From contig NZ_BMUY01000009.1 in NCBI RefSeq assembly GCF_014650435.1, positions 372,001 to 436,000 on the forward strand: a stretch of DNA of 64,000 bases. Direction: 5' to 3'. The position numbers were made by a program, and so were the translations under genes. This document shows positions 41,861 through 50,439 of the stretch, one piece after another. The notes beneath the pieces were generated by a model. It worked only from the letters and a program-made list of their open reading frames with translations, was not told the DNA's origin and ran no database searches. This DNA is from Streptomyces tendae. GTDB taxonomy: Bacteria; Actinomycetota; Actinomycetes; Streptomycetales; Streptomycetaceae. The first letter of the stretch is position 1. Each line of letters begins with the position of its first letter.

Positions 41861-43005
41861 GTGCGTACTCCTCGGGCGGGGTCGAAGAGGCCGATGGGGT
41901 GCGCGGTGGTGCCGGTCAGGGCCAGGTCGGCGAGGATCTCGCCGACGACCGGTACGAACTTGAACCCGTGCCCCGAGAAGCCGCACGCCACCGTGACCGA
42001 GTCGGGGTGCGCCGGGTGGCGGGCGATCACGAAGTGCTCGTCGGGGGTGGTGGTGTACATGCAGGTCGCGGCCCTGCGGAAGGTGCCGGGCAGATCGGGG
42101 ACGCGGCCGGACATGTGGTCCGCCATGGCCCGGATCTCGTGGTCGTGCACGGTGCGGTCGACGGTCTCGGGCGTCGTGTCGTGCCCCTTGCGGAAGAAGG
42201 CGACCTTGGCGCCGTCCTCGGGGCCGTCGATGGCGGGGAAGCCGTAGACCTGGACGCCCGCGGCGTCCTCCCAGACGTAGATCGGATGGCTCGCGGGGCG
42301 GAAGGGGCGGAGGTCGCCGCGCGGCCGGAACCAGTACATGACCTGCCGCTCGACCCTGAACGGCACCCCGAGGTCGGCGAGCAGCCGCGGCGCCCACGCC
42401 CCCGGGCAGACCACCAGGTGGGAAGCGGTGTAGGTGTTCTCGGCGGTGTGCACCCGCACGCCGTCCCGGTAGGGCTCCCAGCGGGTCGTCGGTTCGTCGA
42501 AGTGCAGGTCGGCGCCCTGCCGCGTGGCGAGCTGGAGATGCGCGGCCACGGTGTTCTCCGGGCGGAGCAGCCCGGCCCTTGCCTCGTACAGCGCGACCTC
42601 GTCGTCGCCCGGCGCGAGCGTCGGGAAGCGGCGGCGGATCTCCCGGGCGTCCAGCATCTCGTGCGGCAGGTCCCACTCGCGGGCCGAGCGCAGCGATCCG
42701 GAGACGGTCCACGAGTCGGGGCGGCCGACCATCACCCCGCCGCAGAGCAGGGCGATGTCCCGGCCGGTGGCCCGCTCCAGGTCCTCGTACAGCTCGTAGG
42801 CGCGCAGCAGCAGGGGTACGTACGCGGGGTCCTCGAAGTACGACTGCCGGGTGATCCGCGAACCGCCGTGGCTGGAGCCCCGGTTGTGCACCGGGCCGAA
42901 CCTCTCCAGGCCCAGCACGCGGACACCCCGGGCGGAGAGATGGTGGGCGGCGGCACTGCCCATGCCGCCGAGACCGATGACGATCACGTCGTAGGTGGGG
43001 GACAA
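41857..43005 (-). CDS. SoxA-like (monomeric sarcosine oxidase family) FAD enzyme
   Basis: The 382-aa protein has the dinucleotide motif VIGLGGMGSAAAHHL at the N-terminus, SSHGGSRITRQSYFED after it, CMYTTTPDEHF with the cysteine used for covalent FAD in monomeric sarcosine/N-methyltryptophan oxidases, and the final CGFSGHGFKFVP. It oxidises a secondary N-methyl amine, most likely sarcosine to glycine, producing formaldehyde and H2O2. Start TTG 43005 has AGGAGGCCCC upstream. It is third in the demethylation operon, 20 bases after the DMG-oxidase-like gene. Confidence 0.9.
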   Translation of the reverse strand: MSPTYDVIVIGLGGMGSAAAHHLSARGVRVLGLERFGPVHNRGSSHGGSRITRQSYFEDPAYVPLLLRAYELYEDLERATGRDIALLCGGVMVGRPDSWTVSGSLRSAREWDLPHEMLDAREIRRRFPTLAPGDDEVALYEARAGLLRPENTVAAHLQLATRQGADLHFDEPTTRWEPYRDGVRVHTAENTYTASHLVVCPGAWAPRLLADLGVPFRVERQVMYWFRPRGDLRPFRPASHPIYVWEDAAGVQVYGFPAIDGPEDGAKVAFFRKGHDTTPETVDRTVHDHEIRAMADHMSGRVPDLPGTFRRAATCMYTTTPDEHFVIARHPAHPDSVTVACGFSGHGFKFVPVVGEILADLALTGTTAHPIGLFDPARGVRT

Positions 43006-43025
43006 CTCGGGGCCTCCTGGGGCGG

Positions 43026-45479
43026 TCAACGGCGGATGCGGGTCATCTTCGGGTCGAACAGCGGCTCCTCGGCGACCGTGGCGGACACCTTCTCGCCGAA
43101 GTACTCGACGTCCACGCCGGTGCCGGTGGCCACCGCGGCCGGGAGCCACGCGTACGCGACGCAGCGGCCGAGTGTGCAGCCGTACGCGGCGCTGGTCACG
43201 TACCCGGCCGGAGTGCCGTCCACGTACACCGGCTCCTTGCCGAGCACCACGGCGGCGGGGTCGTCGAGGAGGAGGGGCCTGAGCCGCCGCTCCGGTTCTC
43301 CCGCGCGCTCCAGCGCAGCCCTGCCGACGAAGTCCGCCTTGTCCATGCGGACGGCGAAACCGACGCCCGCCTCGTAGGGATTGTCCTCGTCGGTCATGTC
43401 CGTGCCCCAGGCCCGGTACCCCTTCTCCAGCCGCAGCGAGTTGAAGGCGGACCGCCCGGCCGCGATCACGCCGAGCCGCTGCCCGGCCTCCCACAGGGTG
43501 TCCCAGAGCCTGAGCCCGAGGTCGGCCGTGGTGTACAGCTCCCAGCCAAGCTCACCGACGTAGCTCAGGCGCAGCGCGGTGACCGGCACATGGCCGACCC
43601 AGGTCTGCCTCGCCCTGAAGTAGCCGAACGCCTCGTGCGAGAAGTCGTCCGGCGTCAGCGGCTGGACGAGGTCACGGGCCAGCGGTCCCCAGACGCCGAC
43701 GCAGCAGGTGCCGGAGGTGACGTCCCTGATCCGGACACCGTCGGGCGCGTGGCGGAGCAGATGGTCGAGGTCGGCGGGGGAGTTGGCGCCGACCTGGAAC
43801 CGGTCGGAGGCCAGGCGCGCGACGGTCAGGTCGGAGCGGATGCCGCCGGTCTCGTCGAGGAGGAGGGTGTAGGTGACCGCCCCGGGCTTCTTGCGGAGGT
43901 TGTTGCTGGTCATGCGGTCGAGGAAGTCCAGGGCCGCGGGACCGGTGACCTCCAGACGACGCAGCGGGGTCATGTCGTACAGGGCGACCCGCTCGCGGGT
44001 GGCGCGTGCCTCCGCGGCCGCGATCGGGGACCAGTGGCGGGCCGACCAGGCGTCGCGGTCGGGCAGGCCGAGGTCCGCGGCGAGCGGGGCGTTCGCCTCG
44101 TACCAGTGCGGCCGTTCCCAGCCGCCGCTCTCCAGGAAGTACGCGCCGAGCCGCTGCTGACGTGCGTGGAAGGGGCTGACCCGGAGCGGACGGGGCCGCT
44201 CCACCGGCTGGAGCGGGTGGACGACGTCGTACACCTCCACGAACTGCTGCGCGCCGCGGTCACGGACGTACGCCGGTGAGCGCTGCGCCTCCTCGAACCG
44301 CGTGAGGTCGCACTCGTGCACGTCGATCGACGGACGGCCGTCCACCATCCACTCGGCGACGGCCTTGGCGACCCCGGCCGAGTGGGTCACCCAGACCGCC
44401 TCCGCCAGCCAGAAGCCGCGCAGCGCGCGGGACTCGCCGAGGATCGGCATGCCGTCCGGGGTGAAGGAGAAGAGGCCGTTGAAGCCCGACTCGATCCGGG
44501 CCGTGCGCAGGGCGGGCATCAGACGGCGGCAGTCCTCCCAGCTGGGCGCCCAGTCCTCGGGGGTGAAGGGGTACGACGAGGGCATGTCCATGTCCCGGGC
44601 GCGGGCCTCGTCGTAGCCGGGGACGGCGAACGGGTCCACCGGCAGCGGACGGTGGGCGTAGGAGCCGATGCCGAGCCGGTCGCCGTGTTCACGGAAGTAC
44701 AGGTCACGGTCCTGGAAGCGGAGGATCGGCTTCGAAGCGTCGGCGGTGGCACCGCCCAGCTGGGGCAGCGGCCCGGTCCGCGCGTACTGGTGGGCGAGCG
44801 GTTGCAGTGGTACGTCGACCCCGGCCATGCGGCCGACGACCGGTCCCCAGAAGCCCGCCGCGGAGACGACGTGGTCGGCGGGGAAGGTGCCGCGGTCGGT
44901 GACGACTCCCGTGACCCTGCCGTCCACCCGCTCGATGCCGGTGACCGTGTGCCGGTCCAGGGCGCGGGCGCCCCGCGCGACGGCGCGGTCCAGCTGGGCG
45001 CGGGAGGCGTGCAGGGCCCGCGCCAGGCCGTCCTCCGGGGTGTGGAAGCCGCCGAGGACCACCGACGCGTCCAGCAGTGGCCAGAGTTCCGCGCAACGGG
45101 CGGCGTCGACGATCTCGCCGCGCACACCCCAGGCGGCGGCGAATCCGGCCCTGCGGTGCAGGTCGGCGAGGCGCTCCGGGGTGGTCGCCAGCTCCAGGCC
45201 GCCGACCTGCTGGAAGCACGGCACCCCGTCCTGGGCGAGGGAGGTGAACTTCTCGACGGTGTACTGGGCGAAGGCCGTCAGGGTGCGGGACGGGCTGGTC
45301 CGGAAGACCAGGCCGGGCGCGTGCGAGGTGGAGCCGCCGGGTGCGGGCAACGGGCCCTGGTCGAGGACGGTGACGTCCGTCCACCCGCGGGCGGTCAGTT
45401 CGTCGGCGAGCGAGCAGCCGACGATGCCGGCACCGACGACGACCACGCGGGGCGGACGACCGGGGTCCCGGGGGCTCAC
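43026..45479 (-). CDS. Dimethylglycine oxidase-like FAD/GcvT fusion protein
   Basis: The 817-aa protein has an N-terminal DAO-type FAD domain (VVVVGAGIVGCSLADELTARG), with the histidine of GGSTSHAPGLV that carries FAD covalently in this family, and a C-terminal GcvT-like folate domain (about 430-817, YDMTPLRRLEVTGPAAL, GELGWELYT, ending RIRR). Such fusions oxidise dimethylglycine or sarcosine and pass the C1 unit to tetrahydrofolate. GTG 45479 overlaps the mscR stop as GTGA. It supplies the middle step between the Rieske enzyme and the SoxA-like oxidase. Confidence 0.92.
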   Translation of the reverse strand: MSPRDPGRPPRVVVVGAGIVGCSLADELTARGWTDVTVLDQGPLPAPGGSTSHAPGLVFRTSPSRTLTAFAQYTVEKFTSLAQDGVPCFQQVGGLELATTPERLADLHRRAGFAAAWGVRGEIVDAARCAELWPLLDASVVLGGFHTPEDGLARALHASRAQLDRAVARGARALDRHTVTGIERVDGRVTGVVTDRGTFPADHVVSAAGFWGPVVGRMAGVDVPLQPLAHQYARTGPLPQLGGATADASKPILRFQDRDLYFREHGDRLGIGSYAHRPLPVDPFAVPGYDEARARDMDMPSSYPFTPEDWAPSWEDCRRLMPALRTARIESGFNGLFSFTPDGMPILGESRALRGFWLAEAVWVTHSAGVAKAVAEWMVDGRPSIDVHECDLTRFEEAQRSPAYVRDRGAQQFVEVYDVVHPLQPVERPRPLRVSPFHARQQRLGAYFLESGGWERPHWYEANAPLAADLGLPDRDAWSARHWSPIAAAEARATRERVALYDMTPLRRLEVTGPAALDFLDRMTSNNLRKKPGAVTYTLLLDETGGIRSDLTVARLASDRFQVGANSPADLDHLLRHAPDGVRIRDVTSGTCCVGVWGPLARDLVQPLTPDDFSHEAFGYFRARQTWVGHVPVTALRLSYVGELGWELYTTADLGLRLWDTLWEAGQRLGVIAAGRSAFNSLRLEKGYRAWGTDMTDEDNPYEAGVGFAVRMDKADFVGRAALERAGEPERRLRPLLLDDPAAVVLGKEPVYVDGTPAGYVTSAAYGCTLGRCVAYAWLPAAVATGTGVDVEYFGEKVSATVAEEPLFDPKMTRIRR

Positions 45480-46561
45480 AGGACCACCACCGAGCGCAGT
45501 GCCTCGCCGCGGTGCATCTTGGCGAACGCCTCCTCCACGCCGTCCAGCGTCGTCGTCTCCGAGACGAAGGCGCCGAGGTCCAGCAGCCCGTGCAGGTACT
45601 GGTCGATCAGAAAGGGGAAGTCGCGGCTGGGCAGGCAGTCCCCGTACCAGGACGACTTGATAGCGCCGCCGCGCGAGAACACGTCGAGGAGCGGCAGTTC
45701 GACGGTGGTGTCCGGCGTGGGCACCCCGGCCTGGACCAGTACGCCCGCGTGGTCGCGCATGTAGAACGCCTGACGGAAGGTCTCGGGGAGCCCCACGGCG
45801 TCGATCGCGAGGTCCACGCCGTGGCCGTCGGTCAGCGCGCGGACGGCTTCGACCGGGTCGGTGCCGCGGGAGTCGACGGTGTGCGTGGCGCCGAACCGTT
45901 CCGCCCGGTCCAGTTTCCGGCCGTCCACGTCGACCGCGATGATCTTCACGGCGCCGTTCAGGGCGGCGCCCGCGATCGCCGCGTCCCCGACGCCGCCGCA
46001 GCCGATCACGGCGACCGAGTCGCCCCGGCCCACCCCACCCGTGTTGACGGCGGCGCCGTACCCGGCCATCACCCCGCAGCCGACGAGACCGGCGGCCTCC
46101 GGACGGGCGGCCGGGTCGACCTTCACCGCCTGCCCGGCCGCGACCAGGGTCTTCTCGGCGAAGGCCCCGATGCCGAGGGCCGCGGTCAGCCGGGTGCCGT
46201 CCGGCAGGGTCATCGGCCGGGCGGCGTTGCGGGACGCGAAGCAGTACCAGGGGCGGCCGCGCCGACAGGACCGGCAGCCCCCGCACGGAGCCCGCCACGC
46301 CAGGACCACGTAGTCCCCCGGCGCCAGTCCGCCGACGCCCTCACCGACCGCCTCGACCGTGCCGGCCGCCTCATGGCCCAGCAGGAACGGGAAGTCGTCC
46401 GTGATCGCGCCCTCCCGGTAGTGCAGGTCCGTGTGGCAGACCCCGCATGCCTGCACCGCGACCAGCACCTCGCCGGGCCCCGGGTCGGGGACGACGATCG
46501 TCCGCACCTCGACGGGTGCGCCCCTCTTCACAGCGACTACGGCACGGACCTCGTGTGGCAC
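45476..46561 (-). CDS. mscR: S-(hydroxymethyl)mycothiol dehydrogenase (formaldehyde detoxification)
   Basis: The 361-aa zinc alcohol dehydrogenase has ACGVCHTDLHYREG (catalytic zinc Cys), GHEAAGTVE, the four-Cys structural zinc site CGGCRSCRRGRPWYC, the NAD site VIGCGGVGDAAIAGAA and the MscR-type stretch GGAIKSSWYGDCLPSRDFP. MscR oxidises the mycothiol adduct of formaldehyde. It heads the demethylation operon, whose three oxidative enzymes release formaldehyde, so the context fits exactly. GTG 46561 was chosen because AGAGGAG lies seven bases upstream; a frame from 46615 is longer but lacks that. Confidence 0.9.
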   Translation of the reverse strand: MPHEVRAVVAVKRGAPVEVRTIVVPDPGPGEVLVAVQACGVCHTDLHYREGAITDDFPFLLGHEAAGTVEAVGEGVGGLAPGDYVVLAWRAPCGGCRSCRRGRPWYCFASRNAARPMTLPDGTRLTAALGIGAFAEKTLVAAGQAVKVDPAARPEAAGLVGCGVMAGYGAAVNTGGVGRGDSVAVIGCGGVGDAAIAGAALNGAVKIIAVDVDGRKLDRAERFGATHTVDSRGTDPVEAVRALTDGHGVDLAIDAVGLPETFRQAFYMRDHAGVLVQAGVPTPDTTVELPLLDVFSRGGAIKSSWYGDCLPSRDFPFLIDQYLHGLLDLGAFVSETTTLDGVEEAFAKMHRGEALRSVVVL

Positions 46562-46578
46562 GACAAGCTCCTCTGCTG

Positions 46579-46605
46579 TTGCGCATTGCACGATGGGTTG
46601 CGCGA
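46579..46605. promoter_or_regulatory. Candidate IclR operator upstream of mscR
   Basis: TTGCGCAT (46579-46586) and TTGCGCGA (46598-46605) are direct half-sites 19 bases apart, just upstream of the mscR start. The same half-site TTGCGCAT recurs upstream of the ferredoxin gene (47778). Shared motifs at both ends of a cluster with one IclR gene suggest a common operator. Confidence 0.5.
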
Positions 46606-46723
46606 TGGGGAACATAGTGGGAATGCCATCAAGTGGCCGTCAAGAGGTGCGGGTTAACCCTTGGCAAAAGGCACGGGACGGCCGAAATCCGCTGCCGCCG
46701 GGGTCGGCGCACGGCACACGGAA

Positions 46724-46788
46724 CGGCGCGGGGCGGCGGGCCCTGTTCAGAACACAAGACGGCGCGGGGGCGGCGGGACCTGTTCGAA
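46724..46788. repeat. Direct repeat, about 29 bp, period 36
   Basis: CGGCGCGGGG(G)CGGCGGG-C/A-CCTGTTC occurs at about 46724-46752 and again at 46760-46788. The second copy forms the left arm of the terminator at 46759-46809. Confidence 0.7.
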
Positions 46789-46809
46789 GTCCGCCGCCCC
46801 CCGCGCCGT
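46759..46809 (-). terminator. Terminator of the IclR gene
   Basis: An 18-bp stem (46759-46776 with 46791-46809, one bulged C) around a 14-base loop follows the IclR stop at 46866 on the minus strand. It separates the regulator from the mscR operon. Confidence 0.82.
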
Positions 46810-46865
46810 GATCGCCTTCCGTTCGCCCTCCGGTCTCTCCTGTTCGTGCCGTCCCGGGCGCCCGG

Positions 46866-47693
46866 TCAGCCGCCGTAGCCCATCCGGCGGGACAGCTCGA
46901 CCCCCGCCGCGGCGGTGCGCTCGGCCAGGTCGGGCAGCCGCTGCGGGGTCAGCCGGTAGACCGGGCCCGAGACGCTGATCGACGCGATCACCTTGCCGTC
47001 GTGGGACCGGACGGGGGCGGCGACGGCAGCCAGCCCGATCTCCAACTCCTGCTGGGTGATCGCGTAACCCTGCCCGGTGACGGTCTCGAGTTCGCCGCGC
47101 AGCACCGCCGCGCCGGTGACGGTGTGCTCGGTGAACCGGTGCAGCGGGCGGGCCAGCAGGCCCTCGCGCAGCGTCGGCGGCAGATGGGCGAGCAGCACCT
47201 TGCCGCTGGCGGTGGCGTGCAGCGGGGTCCGGCGGCCGAGCCAGTTCTGCGCGGTCACGGAGGCGGTGCCGCGGGCCTGCATGACGTTGACCGCCGCGTC
47301 GTCGTCCAGGACCGCGATGTTCGCCGTCTCGCCCAGTTCGTCGGCGAGTTCCCGGCAGACGGGCACACCCTCCTGCGAGATGTCCAGGCGTACCGCCGCC
47401 GCTCCGGCCAGGCGCAGCACGCCGGCGCCCAGGTAGTACTTGCCGCGTTCCTTCTCCTGGGCCACCAGGCCGCGGTTCTCCAGCACCCCGAGCAGCCGGA
47501 AGGCCGTGGACTTGTGCACCTCCAGCTCGTCGGCGATCTCGGTGACACCCGCCTCGCCGAGCCGGGCGAGGATCTCCAGCACGCTCACGGCGCGGTCCAC
47601 CGACTGCACGGCGCTGGCCGCGCCCCTGCCGCCGCCCTGCTTGTTCGTCACCTGGGCCTCACCACGGTCGGGCTGCCTCTGTGCGCGGGTCAT
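46866..47693 (-). CDS. IclR family transcriptional regulator
   Basis: The 275-aa protein has an N-terminal winged HTH (about 26-85, SVLEILARLGEAGVTEIADELEVHKSTAFRLL) and the IclR effector domain with GRRTPLHATASGKVLLAHLP and VIASISVSGP. It lies between the minus-strand mscR-DMGO-soxA-Rieske genes and the divergent ferredoxin-reductase pair, so it most likely controls both. ATG 47693 has GGGAG eight bases upstream; GTG 47651 is possible. Confidence 0.92.
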   Translation of the reverse strand: MTRAQRQPDRGEAQVTNKQGGGRGAASAVQSVDRAVSVLEILARLGEAGVTEIADELEVHKSTAFRLLGVLENRGLVAQEKERGKYYLGAGVLRLAGAAAVRLDISQEGVPVCRELADELGETANIAVLDDDAAVNVMQARGTASVTAQNWLGRRTPLHATASGKVLLAHLPPTLREGLLARPLHRFTEHTVTGAAVLRGELETVTGQGYAITQQELEIGLAAVAAPVRSHDGKVIASISVSGPVYRLTPQRLPDLAERTAAAGVELSRRMGYGG

Positions 47694-47777
47694 GGCTCAA
47701 CTCCCACCACCTGACGGCCCCGTGGGACCGCATCTGCGGGAAGCCCTTGACGCCATGGGCCCCCGCCCCGGATTCTG

Positions 47778-47804
47778 TTGCGCATAGCGCTCTCCAATGC
47801 GCCA
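47778..47804. promoter_or_regulatory. Candidate IclR operator between the IclR and ferredoxin genes
   Basis: TTGCGCAT (47778-47785) and ATGCGCCA (47797-47804) form an inverted repeat with an 11-base centre. The left arm is identical to the half-site upstream of mscR. Confidence 0.5.
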
Positions 47805-47900
47805 TGAGAAACATCATGTTACCGAAGCGTCCGGATCCCGGAAGGGTACGCGCCCTCGCGGCCCGGCAGGACACGCGTTCCGGACCGAGAGGGGAGCCCC

Positions 47901-48224
47901 ATGATTCCCGTCTGCCGCCTCGAAGACCTCCCCAAGGGCGAGTCCGTCCGCGTCGCGACGCAGCCGCCGATCGCCGTCTTCCACACCGACGACGGCGAGC
48001 TCTACGCCCTCGACGACACCTGCACCCACCAGGACGCCTCGCTGTCCGAGGGCTGGCTGGAGGGCTGCCTGGTGGAATGCCCCTTGCACGCCGCCTCGTT
48101 CGACCTGCGCACCGGCCGGCCGACCTGTCTCCCGGCCCGCAGGCCCGTGCGCACCCACCGGGTCACCGTGGACGACGGCGTCGTCCACGTCCACCTCGCC
48201 GCCGAGGAGGGAAGCGCCGCATGA
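47901..48224 (+). CDS. Rieske-type ferredoxin
   Basis: The 107-aa protein is a stand-alone Rieske ferredoxin with CTHQDASLSEG and CPLHAASFDLRTG, the CxH...CxxH cluster ligands. It carries electrons from the reductase encoded next to it to the Rieske oxygenase at 40730. The stop overlaps the reductase start as ATGA, so the two are made in a fixed ratio. Confidence 0.93.
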   Translation: MIPVCRLEDLPKGESVRVATQPPIAVFHTDDGELYALDDTCTHQDASLSEGWLEGCLVECPLHAASFDLRTGRPTCLPARRPVRTHRVTVDDGVVHVHLAAEEGSAA

Positions 48225-49411
48225 GGACCGTGACCGTCGTCGGCGCCTCGCTCTCCGGCCTGTACGCCGCCCGGGAACTGCGGGCCCAGGGGTTCGACGG
48301 CCGGCTGGTGATCGTCGGCGACGAACCGTACCGGCCATACGACCGGCCGCCCCTGTCCAAGGAGTACCTCACCGGCCGGGCCGACGAAGACCGGCTGGCG
48401 CTCACGGACGCCGAGGAGATCGCCGGCCTGGACGCCGAGTGGCTGCTCGGCGTCCGCGCCCGCGGACTGGACGCGCGAGGGCGGACCGTAGTGCTCGACG
48501 GCGGACGCACCGTCTCCACCGACGGCGTCGTCGTCGCCACCGGCGCGTCGGCCCGGCGCCTGACCGGGAGCCACTCGCCCGGAGGCGGCCCGTCCGGCGT
48601 CCACACCCTGCGCACCCTGGACGACGCCCGCGCCCTGCGGGCCGAACTCACCCGCGGCCCACGCCGGGTGGTCGTCGTCGGCGGCGGCTTCATCGGCGCC
48701 GAGACCGCCTCCTCGTTCGCCGCCCTCGGGCACGAGGTCACCGTCGTCGAGGCCGCCGCGCTCCCGCTCGTGCCCCAACTCGGGCCCGAGATGGCCGCGG
48801 TGTGTGCCGCCCTGCACCGACGCGGTGGCGTCCGGCTGGTCACCGGCGCCTCCGTGGCCGCACTGCACGGCCGCGCTGCCGTCACCGCGGTGGCACTCAC
48901 CGACGGGCGCACGCTCCCCACCGATGTGGTGGTCGTCGGCATCGGGGCCGCGCCCAACACCGCCTGGCTGGCGGGCTCGGCACTGGTCCTGAAGGACGGC
49001 GTCCTGTGCGACGACGGCTGTGTGACCTCCCTGCCGCAGGTGGTCGCCGTCGGAGACGTGGCACGCGTCGGCGGCACCCGCGAGGAGCACTGGACCTCCG
49101 CCACCCGGCAGCCCCGCGCCGCCGTGGCCAACCTGCTCGCCGGACGCACGGTGGAGAGCGCGAGGTCGGTGCCGTACTTCTGGTCCGACCAGTACGGCAC
49201 CCGACTCCGCTTCGCCGGGCGGCGCCGAGCGGGCGACACCGTCCGTGTAGTCGAGGGCGGGGTGACCGACGGGGCCCCGGGCGAGGACGGCCTCCTGGCC
49301 CGCTACGAACGCGACGGCCGGACCACCGCGGTACTCGCCGTGGACCGCCCTCGCTCCTTCACGAGGGCCCGGCGCGAACTCGCCCACGGGACCGACCGAA
49401 TACCGGCGTAG
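48221..49411 (+). CDS. FAD-dependent ferredoxin reductase
   Basis: The 396-aa protein has two dinucleotide-binding motifs (VVGASLSGLYAARELRAQG for FAD and VVVVGGGFIGAETASS for NAD(P)H), YDRPPLSKEYLTG and VVAVGDVAR. This is the pattern of ferredoxin reductases of oxygenase systems. ATG 48221 overlaps the ferredoxin stop. Together with the ferredoxin and the alpha subunit it completes a three-component Rieske oxygenase split across two operons. Confidence 0.93.
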   Translation: MRTVTVVGASLSGLYAARELRAQGFDGRLVIVGDEPYRPYDRPPLSKEYLTGRADEDRLALTDAEEIAGLDAEWLLGVRARGLDARGRTVVLDGGRTVSTDGVVVATGASARRLTGSHSPGGGPSGVHTLRTLDDARALRAELTRGPRRVVVVGGGFIGAETASSFAALGHEVTVVEAAALPLVPQLGPEMAAVCAALHRRGGVRLVTGASVAALHGRAAVTAVALTDGRTLPTDVVVVGIGAAPNTAWLAGSALVLKDGVLCDDGCVTSLPQVVAVGDVARVGGTREEHWTSATRQPRAAVANLLAGRTVESARSVPYFWSDQYGTRLRFAGRRRAGDTVRVVEGGVTDGAPGEDGLLARYERDGRTTAVLAVDRPRSFTRARRELAHGTDRIPA

Positions 49412-49450
49412 TCCACGGCTCCCGCCGTGCGCGGGACGCCGCCCGGCCGC

Positions 49451-50020
49451 TCAGGGATGCGACAGCTGGCCCGCGCCGCCCCGCCGACCTATCCGCCCCT
49501 GGCCCCGCTCGGCGGCCCGGGCCAGCCGCCTGGCCCGGCGACGCTCGCGGCGCATGGCCCGCGCGGTGCTGCTCGGTACCGACACGACACCGTGCCGCTG
49601 GTTCCACACCTGTCGTGTCACCCACACGTCCAGCACGCCCCAGGTGGCCACCACCGTGCCCGCCACACTGGCGAGCACCATCGGGAACGCCAGCCAGGAC
49701 TCCGCCAGCGTGCTCAGGAAGGCCACCATCGCCAGTATCAGCGTCACGGCGACGACCAGCACCGCCCGCACGGCCGCCGTTCGCACCGGATCGGGCAACC
49801 GGCGGCGCCGCGCGGGCTCCTCCGTCCACAACGGCCGGTACGCCGAAGGTCGCTCGTCCGCCCGGCTGTCCGGTCCGGCCGCCGGACCGTCGCGATCCGG
49901 GGCCTTCCGAGCCACCGGTACGGTCGCCCCGGTCGCCCCGGTCGCCCCGGTCGCCCCGGTCGCCCCGGTCGCCCCGTCGTCCGCGGGCGCCCCGCGCCGC
50001 TCCACCGTGCCCATCAACAT
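49451..50020 (-). CDS. Membrane protein with Gly-Ala-Thr repeats
   Basis: The 189-aa protein has an N-terminal (Gly-Ala-Thr)6 tract, a Pro/Arg-rich linker, two transmembrane helices (about 87-108 and 113-133, VRAVLVVAVTLILAMVAFL, then LAFPMVLASVAGTVVATWGV) and a strongly basic C-terminus (RRERRRARRLARAAERG). The topology places both ends on the same side. ATG 50020 has GGGGAG upstream; ATG 50014 is possible. It is divergent from the conservon. No family was recognised. Confidence 0.7.
   Translation of the reverse strand: MLMGTVERRGAPADDGATGATGATGATGATGATVPVARKAPDRDGPAAGPDSRADERPSAYRPLWTEEPARRRRLPDPVRTAAVRAVLVVAVTLILAMVAFLSTLAESWLAFPMVLASVAGTVVATWGVLDVWVTRQVWNQRHGVVSVPSSTARAMRRERRRARRLARAAERGQGRIGRRGGAGQLSHP
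49922..49975. repeat. Six tandem 9-bp repeats (GGTCGCCCC)
   Basis: Six identical copies, head to tail, encode the (Gly-Ala-Thr)6 tract of the membrane protein on the minus strand. Such perfect arrays are prone to slippage and stay in frame. Confidence 0.95.
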
Positions 50021-50439
50021 GTCACTCCCCACCGCCAGCAGACAGCTCGTCCGTGTCCCAAGACACGGCTCCCCTCTGGCTGCCCGGCTTGCGCTGCTTT
50101 ACGCCGCCCGGGGGCGGGATGCGGCTCCTGTGGCCGATTCCGCCTCCATTTCCCGTAGTGAAGGACGAACGACGGGTCCCCAAGATTCCCGGAAATCCCG
50201 CGCAGTCGAATAATTTCGGCCAATCCGCCCGTCACACCGCCCCGGCGGCCCCGCGTCCGTCGGCCGATCCCGGGAGGCAATCTCCCGCAATGACCGGACA
50301 ACTGACCATCGCCGTCCCCGGGTGCGGAAGTTCGGCCTCCGGACGGGTCTTCGAGTTACCTGTGCGTCAGTAGTAGGCTCGCGCCGTTTGTTGACGCACA
50401 TGTGTACCCCCGCCGGTGGGGGTCGAGCTGGGGGAGGCC
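50021..50439. other. Divergent intergenic region upstream of the conservon
   Basis: About 420 bases lie between the membrane protein start and cvnA. The only clear structure is the inverted repeat at 50361-50400. A TAGGCT at 50374-50379 may be a -10 element for cvnA. No gene was seen. Confidence 0.5.
50361..50400. promoter_or_regulatory. Perfect inverted repeat in the cvnA promoter
   Basis: TGTGCGTCA (50361-50369) and TGACGCACA (50392-50400) are perfect 9-bp arms with a 22-base centre; centre-to-centre spacing is 31 bases, about three helical turns. The possible -10 TAGGCT lies between the arms. A looping repressor or a dimer of dimers would fit. Confidence 0.5.

Noticed and set aside
38876..42247. 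1123-codon open frame on the + strand, overlapping the SMC-like gene and the Rieske gene
   Set aside because: It is an Arg/Pro-rich out-of-frame reading of high-GC DNA and conflicts with two genes that have clear motifs.
49922..49975. CRISPR-like array
   Set aside because: The unit is 9 bp with no spacers and encodes a Gly-Ala-Thr tract.
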